Below are positions 1 to 4,864 of a stretch of DNA of 8,666 nucleotides, one piece after another. Source of the stretch: Pseudomonadota bacterium (GTDB taxonomy: Bacteria > Pseudomonadota > Alphaproteobacteria > Rhizobiales > Xanthobacteraceae); assembly GCA_023423415.1 (NCBI GenBank), contig JAFAFP010000170.1, positions 1 to 8,666 on the forward strand. The letters run 5' to 3'. Made by a program: the position numbers and the translations under genes. The notes under the pieces were generated by a model, which worked only from the letters and a program-made list of their open reading frames with translations, was not told the DNA's origin and did no database searches. Within the stretch, counting starts at the first letter, position 1, and every line of letters starts with the position of its first letter.

Positions 1-51
1 GAGGCGCACGGCGAGGCCGTCTTTGAGGTCGATGGCTGGGAAGAGGATCAC
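1..51 (-). CDS. hisA: HisA, ProFAR isomerase (N-terminal 17 codons only)
   Basis: The minus-strand translation from a GTG at 51-49 reads V-ILFPAIDLKDGLAVRL up to the window edge. This is the typical first beta strand and loop of HisA, 1-(5-phosphoribosyl)-5-[(5-phosphoribosylamino)methylideneamino]imidazole-4-carboxamide isomerase, a cytoplasmic (beta-alpha)8 barrel. The Asp in the AIDL motif (residue 8) is the expected N-terminal catalytic Asp of the family. The only ATG nearby (56-54) is out of frame and meets a stop at once, so GTG is the likely start. The gene follows hisH after a 37-bp gap in the same direction, the usual hisH-hisA(-hisF) order in alphaproteobacteria. No strong Shine-Dalgarno is visible, so it may depend on read-through from hisH. 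It is cut by the window, not by a mutation. Confidence 0.9.
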   Translation of the reverse strand, partial: MILFPAIDLKDGLAVRL

Positions 52-88
52 GGCATACTCGCAAACGCGCCCGTCACGGCGGGCTAAA

Positions 89-739
89 TCACGGCTTCCA
101 TTTCAGGAAATTTGCGATCAGCGCAAGTCCGAGTTTTTGGCTCTTTTCGGGGTGAAACTGGGTACCGACCATATTGTCCCGCCCAACGATGGCGGTGACC
201 GGGCCGCCGTACTCGGCTTCCGCGATCAGATCGGCCCGATCGGCGGTTCGGAGCTGGTAGGAGTGCACGAAATAGGCATGCAGGCCGTTGTCGCCGACGG
301 CGATGCCATCGAGCAATGGATGCGGCTTCAGCGACCGCAGGGTGTTCCAGCCCATATGCGGGATTTTCAAGCTCGGATCGGAGGGATGGAGGCGGTCGAC
401 CTCACCCGGAATCCAGCCGAGGCCCTCGGTCACTTCATATTCGCGACCGCGCTCGGCCATGAGCTGCATGCCGACACAGATGCCGAAAAACGGCTTGCCG
501 CCTTTGCGGACCGCATCGTCCAGCGCATCGACCATCCCCGACACCGCATCGAGACCGCGCCGGCAGTCGGCGAAGGCGCCGACGCCCGGCAACACGATCC
601 GATTCGCGCGCGCGATCTCCGCCGGATCGCTGGTGACCAAGATCGTTTCGTTAAGCGCGTGCTCGCGCGCGGCGCGTTCGAACGCTTTCGCAGCCGAGTG
701 CAGATTGCCCGAGCCGTAATCGACGATCGCCGTCGTCAT
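89..739 (-). CDS. hisH: HisH, glutamine amidotransferase subunit of imidazole glycerol phosphate synthase
   Basis: This 216-residue class I glutamine amidotransferase hydrolyses glutamine and passes ammonia to HisF, which makes IGP and AICAR in the fifth step of histidine synthesis. The N-terminus is the HisH signature IVDYGSGNLHS, followed by the oxyanion-strand motif PGVGAF (51-56). The nucleophile elbow GICVGMQL (86-93) carries Cys88, and FHPEKS carries His196 and Glu198, completing the Cys-His-Glu triad. HPSDPSLKIPHMGWN (118-132) is the conserved HisH loop with PHMGWN. Length and motifs are intact. The ATG at 739 overlaps the stop of the upstream DUF2628 gene (ATGA), which implies translational coupling. 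A GGAG lies about nine bases before it. hisA follows. A long ORF on the opposite strand here is a shadow of this gene. Confidence 0.97.
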   Translation of the reverse strand: MTTAIVDYGSGNLHSAAKAFERAAREHALNETILVTSDPAEIARANRIVLPGVGAFADCRRGLDAVSGMVDALDDAVRKGGKPFFGICVGMQLMAERGREYEVTEGLGWIPGEVDRLHPSDPSLKIPHMGWNTLRSLKPHPLLDGIAVGDNGLHAYFVHSYQLRTADRADLIAEAEYGGPVTAIVGRDNMVGTQFHPEKSQKLGLALIANFLKWKP

Positions 740-1233
740 CGCCGCGGCTCCGGCTGCGGAAAGGAACCGATGACATCCGACGAGGAATTCCGAGCCATGC
801 GAACGACAGCCTCGGAATTTGCAGGCGGAGGCGCCGCATTGGGGCGTCGTCCCGCTTGCCAGTTGACGAAGAAACGACGCTCGGCGTCGTCCTCATTGTC
901 GGCGATCACGACGCCGACATTGGTCCAACCGCGCCGCGTGAGCGTCCAGCGACGCAGAGTCCCGCCCTCAAGGCCGACGAGAAAGCACAGCGCGATTGTG
1001 GTCAGCGTCTGAACCGCCGAAGGTACGCCAATCAGCTTCAAACCAATCTGAAGCAGGACGCTGATCGCGACAAACAACACCGCCACCAGCCAGAGCCGGT
1101 GACGCAGCATCCACAACACCGACAGGACGAAGCCCCAGAAATAGAACCCGTCGCGCACGAAGGTAAAGCGCGTCGGCTCGGGCGTCGCGCCCGACGCGCC
1201 AAGCGGCGGCTGATGAACTGTGAAAACGGCCAT
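736..1233 (-). CDS. DUF2628-type small inner-membrane protein in the his operon
   Basis: This is a 165-residue protein starting MAVFTVHQPP, the usual opening of DUF2628 proteins. A basic/aromatic segment with FVRDGFYFWGF (25-35) leads into three hydrophobic stretches at about 30-42, 47-69 and 72-90. A hydrophilic C-terminal tail follows, with GWTNVGVVIADNEDDAERRFF (102-122) and a Pro/Ala/Arg-rich end. The biochemical role is unknown. I infer only that it is an integral inner-membrane protein. The ATG at 1233 was chosen over the upstream one at 1347 because GAAGG lies about ten bases before it and because the extra 38 codons are encoded by a palindromic repeat. It sits between hisB and hisH, with a 4-bp ATGA overlap with hisH. 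This position recurs in Bradyrhizobium-type genomes as far as I recall, and it suggests co-expression rather than a proven role in histidine synthesis. Confidence 0.85.
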   Translation of the reverse strand: MAVFTVHQPPLGASGATPEPTRFTFVRDGFYFWGFVLSVLWMLRHRLWLVAVLFVAISVLLQIGLKLIGVPSAVQTLTTIALCFLVGLEGGTLRRWTLTRRGWTNVGVVIADNEDDAERRFFVNWQAGRRPNAAPPPANSEAVVRMARNSSSDVIGSFPQPEPRR

Positions 1234-1264
1234 TCGGTTTTTACCTTCAGTCCGAAAACCGTTC

Positions 1265-1323
1265 GTCCCCGCGAAAGCTGGGACCCAGAATTCTACGAAC
1301 TGGATTCCCGCATTTGCGGGAAT
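1265..1323. repeat. REP/BIME-like pair of palindromes in the hisB-DUF2628 gap
   Basis: There are two GC-rich hairpins in opposite orientation. The first is GTCCCCGCGAAAGCTGGGAC (1265-1284; 8-bp arms with one mismatch). The second is ATTCCCGCATTTGCGGGAAT (1304-1323; perfect 9-bp arms). Short complementary CCAG and CTGG blocks flank the spacer. The two halves are themselves inverted copies, matching at 17 of 24 positions. The pattern (CCCGC-nnn-GCGGG, then CCAG/CTGG) is that of dispersed extragenic palindromes widespread in Bradyrhizobium-like genomes. Translated, it gives the tell-tale IPANAGIQ / WVPAFAGT peptides. It lies in the 126-bp gap inside the operon, so the his mRNA carries it as a hairpin. 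It may affect mRNA stability or attenuate distal genes. Copy number cannot be seen from one window. Confidence 0.8.
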
Positions 1324-1359
1324 GAGCGGAGCTAGAGTGTGCCTCAATCCAGTATGAAC

Positions 1360-1953
1360 TCACCCGCCGAGGCTGCCCTTGGTCGACGGAATTTCGTTCG
1401 CGGCCTTCGGATCGATCGCCAGCGCCGCCCGCAGTGCCCGCGCCAATCCCTTGAAGCAGGATTCGGAGATGTGGTGATCGTTGCTGCCGTACAAGGTCTC
1501 GACATGCAGCGTCACGCCGCAATTCATCGCAAAGGCCTGGAACCATTCGTTCACCAGTTCGGTGTCGAAGGTGCCGATCTTGTCGCGGTTGAACTTGACC
1601 TTGAACACAAGGAACGGCCGTCCCGACACGTCGATGGCGACACGGGTCAGAGCCTCATCCATCGGCAGATGCAGATCGGCATAGCGTGTGATGCCCTTCA
1701 TATCCCCGAGCGCCTGCTTCACCGCCTGGCCGAGCGCGATGCCGACATCCTCGGTGGTGTGGTGGTCGTCGATATGCAGGTCACCCTTGGCCCGGACCGT
1801 GATGTCCATGCGTGAATGGCGCGCCAAGAGGTCGAGCATATGATCGAGGAAACCGATGCCGGTCTCGATCGACGACTGCCCGGTCCCGTCGATCGCGACC
1901 TGAACCGCGATGTCGGTTTCCTTGGTTTTGCGCTTGATCTCGCCTTTGCGCAT
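1360..1953 (-). CDS. hisB: HisB, imidazoleglycerol-phosphate dehydratase
   Basis: This 197-residue monofunctional dehydratase converts IGP to imidazole-acetol phosphate (sixth step of histidine synthesis). It uses a di-manganese site shared between subunits of a 24-mer. Visible family motifs are the N-terminal IKRKTKETDI, then GIGFLDHML (His38) and LARHS (His46). The first HHxxED metal motif is DDHHTTEDVGIALG, with His64, His65 and Glu68. The second half of this two-fold repeat fold gives LHVETLYG (His150) and DHHISESCFKGLARAL, with His160, His161 and Glu164. The C-terminus PSTKGSLGG is typical. The start at 1953 matches the family N-terminus; the longer reading from 2037 adds non-homologous residues. 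A GGA about ten bases upstream can serve as ribosome site. It is the first visible gene of the operon, divergent from hslV. Confidence 0.97.
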   Translation of the reverse strand: MRKGEIKRKTKETDIAVQVAIDGTGQSSIETGIGFLDHMLDLLARHSRMDITVRAKGDLHIDDHHTTEDVGIALGQAVKQALGDMKGITRYADLHLPMDEALTRVAIDVSGRPFLVFKVKFNRDKIGTFDTELVNEWFQAFAMNCGVTLHVETLYGSNDHHISESCFKGLARALRAALAIDPKAANEIPSTKGSLGG

Positions 1954-2030
1954 GATTTTTCCGGTCTGGTGGGGAAATTTCCGGCCTTTTAACAGGGGTG
2001 CGGCACTTGTGCCACCTTTGAGGCTGACGA

Positions 2031-2059
2031 TTTGCAAAGACCCTGACTCGTCCCTAAAT
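2031..2059 (+). promoter_or_regulatory. hslV: Candidate RpoH (sigma-32) promoter of hslV
   Basis: TTTGCA (2031-2036), a 16-base spacer and CCTAAAT (2053-2059) fit the alphaproteobacterial heat-shock pattern CTTGMM-N16..18-CYTATNT with one mismatch in each box. It would start transcription near 2066, giving a leader of about 20 bases that includes AAGGA (2071-2075) before the ATG at 2087. hslVU is a classic RpoH target, which supports the call. The match is by eye and short, so it remains a prediction. Confidence 0.4.
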
Positions 2060-2086
2060 CACCGCCGCAAAAGGAACTTCACGCGC

Positions 2087-2650
2087 ATGTCTTCGTCCGA
2101 ATCGCCGTCCCAGACCCCGCTTTGGCACGGCACCACCATCCTGACAGTCCGCAAGAACGGTATCGTCGCGGTCGGCGGCGACGGCCAGGTGTCGATCGGC
2201 CAGACCGTGGTCAAGGCCAACGCCAGAAAGGTCCGGCGGATCGGCAAGGATGACGTGATCGGCGGCTTTGCCGGGGCGACGGCGGATGCGTTCACGCTTT
2301 TTGAGCGGCTCGAAACCAAGCTCGAGCAGTATCCGGGTCAGCTTCTGCGCGCGGCGGTCGAACTGGCCAAGGACTGGCGCACCGACCGCTACCTGCGCCG
2401 GCTCGAAGCCATGATGATCGTCGCAGACAAGCAGGTGTCGCTGGTGCTCACCGGCACCGGCGACGTGCTCGAGCCGGAAGCCGGTATCATGGGCATCGGC
2501 TCTGGCGGCAATTATGCGCTGGCCGCGGCGCGCGCGCTCGCCGACAGCCCGCTCAGCGCCGAGGAGATCGTGCGCAAGTCGCTCGATATCGCCGCCGATA
2601 TCTGCGTCTATACCAACCGCAACGTGACCGTGGAAACGCTCACTGCGTGA
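2087..2650 (+). CDS. hslV: HslV (ClpQ), proteolytic subunit of the HslVU protease
   Basis: This 187-residue N-terminal-nucleophile threonine protease forms the double-hexamer core of the ATP-dependent HslVU protease in the cytoplasm. The family start (TTI.TVRKNG) is found at residues 16-25. The catalytic Thr1 is therefore Thr16, preceded by a 15-residue leader ending WHG that must be removed to free the Thr amine. Active-site companions fall exactly at +15: Asp32 (Asp17), Lys48 (Lys33) and Ser139 in GSGG (Ser124). GGDGQVSIGQ, GFAGATADAFTL and the C-terminal YTNRNV-ETL are conserved. The start at 2087 is chosen from AAGGA eleven bases upstream; the open frame continues upstream to 1910 but with no homology. 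It heads a plus-strand cluster with the acetyltransferase gene and hslU. Confidence 0.97.
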   Translation: MSSSESPSQTPLWHGTTILTVRKNGIVAVGGDGQVSIGQTVVKANARKVRRIGKDDVIGGFAGATADAFTLFERLETKLEQYPGQLLRAAVELAKDWRTDRYLRRLEAMMIVADKQVSLVLTGTGDVLEPEAGIMGIGSGGNYALAAARALADSPLSAEEIVRKSLDIAADICVYTNRNVTVETLTA

Positions 2651-2704
2651 CCGCGCCGTACCTCTTGCATCGTCTCTCCACGTGCGACTGCGACCGTTAT
2701 TTGC

Positions 2705-2830
2705 GTGCTACTTGTGGTCGCGCCGGGAGCCTGGACCGCCGTCTGGATTCGCGACAATCTGACCTTAAATGTTGTGATGCTTCCGCTGAACGCCATTCGC
2801 GAATGGCAGGCCGCATTGCCGAACCGATGA
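2705..2830 (+). CDS. Possible small hydrophobic ORF between hslV and the GNAT gene (unrecognised)
   Basis: The frame after the hslV stop stays open to a TGA at 2828-2830. A GTG at 2705 would give 41 residues beginning VLLVVAPGAWTAVWIRDN and ending WQAALPNR: a hydrophobic segment followed by an amphipathic-looking stretch. Of its 41 codons, 28 end in G or C. The composition looks far more protein-like than the Cys/Arg-rich reading of the acetyltransferase frame over the same bases. Its stop overlaps an ATG at 2827 (ATGA), an alternative start of the acetyltransferase. Against it: no good ribosome site before the GTG, no family recognised, and short length. It could be a real membrane microprotein, a decayed gene end, or chance. 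Confidence 0.25.
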   Translation: MLLVVAPGAWTAVWIRDNLTLNVVMLPLNAIREWQAALPNR

Positions 2831-2838
2831 GGAGCCAG

Positions 2839-3393
2839 ATGACCGGCGCAACGTCCCGTTGTGATTCCGACAGTGTCAGCTTCGTCCCGGTCACGCCGGA
2901 GCACTATCCGCTGCTGCATCAATGGCTGACTGAGCCGCACATTCAGGAATGGTGGGGCAACCCTGACGAAGAACTCGGTTTCATTCGCGACATGGTGGAA
3001 GGACGCGATACGACGCGCCCTTTTCTGATTGCCCTGAACGACGAGCCGATCGGCTATATCCAGTACTGGTTCATCGGCCATCACCAGAATGAGCAGTGGA
3101 TCAAGGACCATCCGTGGCTCACCGAATTGCCGTCCGACACCATCGGCGTCGACCTGTCGATCGGCTGCCCGGACAAGCTCTCGAAGGGCATCGGCTCAAC
3201 CGCCCTCGCCGCTTTTGTCGACACGCTGCGCGAGCAGGGCCACGCCAGCATCATAATCGATCCCGATCGCGACAATATCCGTGCCGTCCGCGCTTACACC
3301 AAAGCCGGCTTCCGGCCTGTGCCGCATCTGCAGGGGCGAACCGACGACATCCTGATCATGCAACATGTTCCGAGTACAAACGAGCTATCATGA
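2839..3393 (+). CDS. GNAT acetyltransferase, AAC(6')-Ib-like, embedded in hslVU
   Basis: This is a 184-residue GNAT-fold acyl-CoA transferase. It shares the layout of the AAC(6')-Ib type (Acetyltransf_8-like): L-QWL-PHIQEWWG (26-40), PFLIALNDEPIGYIQYW (61-77), TIGVDLSIG (101-109), the acetyl-CoA pyrophosphate loop LSKGIGSTAL (114-123) and DPDRDNIRAVRAYTKAGF (141-158). It probably transfers acetyl groups to a small amine or other metabolite. Aminoglycosides are possible but not implied: chromosomal relatives of this family often have unknown substrates. The ATG at 2839 is preferred because AGGAG (2830-2834) lies just upstream. An ATG at 2827, overlapping the small-ORF stop, would add four residues. 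Its stop overlaps the hslU start (ATGA), so hslU translation is probably coupled to it. Confidence 0.87.
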   Translation: MTGATSRCDSDSVSFVPVTPEHYPLLHQWLTEPHIQEWWGNPDEELGFIRDMVEGRDTTRPFLIALNDEPIGYIQYWFIGHHQNEQWIKDHPWLTELPSDTIGVDLSIGCPDKLSKGIGSTALAAFVDTLREQGHASIIIDPDRDNIRAVRAYTKAGFRPVPHLQGRTDDILIMQHVPSTNELS

Positions 3394-4694
3394 CCGACTT
3401 CTCTCCCCGCGAAATCGTTTCTGAACTTGACCGTTTCATCATCGGTCAACACGACGCCAAGCGCGCCGTTGCTATCGCGCTGCGCAATCGCTGGCGGCGC
3501 CTGCAGCTCGATGAGCGATTGCGCGAAGAGGTGCTGCCGAAAAACATTCTGATGATCGGACCAACCGGCGTCGGCAAGACCGAGATTTCCCGGCGGCTGG
3601 CAAAGCTTGCGGGTGCCCCCTTCATCAAGGTCGAAGCGACCAAGTTCACCGAAGTCGGCTATGTCGGGCGCGACGTCGAACAGATCGTGCGCGATCTGGT
3701 CGAAGTCGCCATCGCGCAGACACGCGAACGCAAGCGCAAGGACGTGCTCGCACGCGCACAGCTTGCCGCGGAAGAGCGCGTCATCAACGCTCTGGTCGGC
3801 GAAACCTCGAGCCCGGCGACGAAGGAATCCTTCCGTCGCAAATTGCGTGCCGGCGAACTGAACGACAAGGAGATCGAAATCGAAGTGCAGTCGGGCGGCG
3901 GCGGCATGCCGATGTTCGACATCCCCGGCATGCCGGGCGCGCAGATGGGCGCGATTTCGATCGGCGATATTTTCGGCAAACTCGGGGGCAAATCGAAAAC
4001 GCGCCGCCTCACGGTGGTGGAATCTCACGACATCCTCGTCAACGAGGAAGCCGACAAACTGCTCGATAACGAGACGCTGGTGCAGGAATCGATCAAGGTG
4101 GTCGAGAACAACGGCATCGTGTTCCTCGACGAGATCGACAAGATCACCGCGCGCGACGGCCGTGTCGGCGGCGACGTATCGCGCGAGGGCGTGCAGCGCG
4201 ATCTGCTGCCGCTGATTGAAGGCACCACCGTTTCGACCAAGCATGGCCCGGTGAAAACCGACCACATCCTGTTCATCGCGTCCGGTGCATTCCATGTCTC
4301 GAAGCCATCGGACCTCCTGCCCGAATTGCAGGGCCGGTTGCCGATCCGCGTCGAACTGCGCGCACTCACACGCGAAGACTTCCGCCGCATCCTCACCGAT
4401 ACCGAGGCCTCGCTGATCAAGCAGTATATTGCCCTGATGGGTACGGAAGGCGTGACGCTGGAATTCACCGACGATGCCATCGATGCGATCGCCGACATTG
4501 CGGTGGCGGTAAATTCGAGCGTCGAGAATATCGGTGCGCGCCGACTTCAGACGGTGATGGAGCGCGTGCTGGACGAGATCTCCTTCACGGCAACCGATCG
4601 CGCCGGCGAAACGCTGGTGATCGACGGCGCCTATGTCGAGAAGAATATCGGCGACCTGGCCAAGAACGCCGACCTGAGCCGGTTCATTCTCTGA
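3390..4694 (+). CDS. hslU: HslU (ClpY), AAA+ unfoldase of the HslVU protease
   Basis: This 434-residue AAA+ ATPase is close to the usual length of about 440. It binds, unfolds and threads proteins into HslV. Motifs in order: SPREIVSELDRFIIGQ.DAKRAVAIALRNRWRR (5-37), Walker A GPTGVGKT (57-64), the substrate-gripping pore loop GYVGRD (90-95) and the variable I domain (about 110-215), here with a Gly/Met-rich stretch at 168-188. These are followed by Walker B IVFLDEID (243-250), GGDVSREGVQRDLLPLIEG (260-278), GRLPIRVEL (315-323) and the sensor-2 region ENIGARRL (379-386). The C-terminal tail DLSRFIL (428-434) is the segment that docks into HslV. The ATG at 3390 was chosen by homology and overlaps the acetyltransferase stop by four bases. 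Only a weak CGAG precedes it, which fits coupling. A long antisense ORF is a shadow. Confidence 0.98.
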   Translation: MTDFSPREIVSELDRFIIGQHDAKRAVAIALRNRWRRLQLDERLREEVLPKNILMIGPTGVGKTEISRRLAKLAGAPFIKVEATKFTEVGYVGRDVEQIVRDLVEVAIAQTRERKRKDVLARAQLAAEERVINALVGETSSPATKESFRRKLRAGELNDKEIEIEVQSGGGGMPMFDIPGMPGAQMGAISIGDIFGKLGGKSKTRRLTVVESHDILVNEEADKLLDNETLVQESIKVVENNGIVFLDEIDKITARDGRVGGDVSREGVQRDLLPLIEGTTVSTKHGPVKTDHILFIASGAFHVSKPSDLLPELQGRLPIRVELRALTREDFRRILTDTEASLIKQYIALMGTEGVTLEFTDDAIDAIADIAVAVNSSVENIGARRLQTVMERVLDEISFTATDRAGETLVIDGAYVEKNIGDLAKNADLSRFIL

Positions 4695-4715
4695 AGCCTG
4701 ATCATAGCTCGGCGA

Positions 4716-4755
4716 ATCGTCGCGGGCCGTCCGGAGACATCGGGCTCGCGACGAT
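4716..4755 (+). terminator. Hairpin downstream of hslU, likely terminator
   Basis: ATCGTCGCGGGCC (4716-4728) pairs with GGCTCGCGACGAT (4743-4755) over 13 bp with a single G-T wobble, around a 14-base loop that itself holds GTC-CGGA-GAC. It starts 21 bases after the hslU stop. It lacks a T-run, so it may end transcription with Rho or simply protect the 3' end. Confidence 0.5.
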
Positions 4756-4826
4756 CCTTCACTGACGCCGCGGCCGGTAATTCGTTTTCACACGTGATTT
4801 CCCGTTGACGGACCAACTCATCTTAG

Positions 4827-4849
4827 TAAATGTAATATTATAACATTAC
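4827..4849. promoter_or_regulatory. Zur-like zinc-responsive operator before the TonB-dependent receptor
   Basis: An AT-rich palindrome sits in otherwise GC-rich DNA. The 18-mer GTAATATTATAACATTAC (4832-4849) pairs at 8 of 9 symmetric positions. An overlapping 19-bp dyad centred on 4838 also pairs at 8 of 9. The right half, TATAACATTAC, matches the TGTTATAACA-type half sites known for Zur. The 23-mer differs from the enterobacterial Zur consensus, as I recall it, at three informative positions. A TTGACG (4805-4810) upstream could be the -35 box, which would place the dyad over the -10 region and start site, as expected for repression. The dyad ends 15 bases before the ATG at 4865. Binding by another Fur-family protein cannot be excluded. 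Confidence 0.6.
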
Positions 4850-4864
4850 AGATGTTGGGGTCAC

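Noticed and set aside
23..1012. Long plus-strand open frame opposite hisH and the DUF2628 gene
   Set aside because: It is antisense to clearly conserved genes, has an Arg/Ala-rich composition typical of shadow frames in GC-rich DNA, and matches no family I know.
1234..1347. N-terminal extension of the DUF2628 protein from the ATG at 1347
   Set aside because: The added residues are the translation of the palindromic repeat, and a better ribosome site precedes the ATG at 1233.
2000..2015. Sigma-54-like TGGCAC-N5-CCGCA on the minus strand upstream of hisB
   Set aside because: The GG-N10-GC spacing fits, but the -12 box is CCGC rather than TTGC, it coincides with a GGCAC/GTGCC palindrome, and hisB is not an expected sigma-54 target.
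2647..2838. Acetyltransferase start at 2647
   Set aside because: The added 64 residues are Cys/Arg/Ser-rich without homology, and AGGAG marks the start at 2839.
2839..3393. Acquired aminoglycoside-resistance gene
   Set aside because: The family resemblance to AAC(6')-Ib is real, but there is no integron, attC site or transposase nearby, base use fits the host, and the gene is coupled to hslU, so a resident enzyme of unknown substrate is more likely.
3294..4295. 333-codon minus-strand open frame opposite hslU and the end of the acetyltransferase gene
   Set aside because: Mirror of a strongly conserved coding frame; His/Asp/Arg-rich shadow composition.
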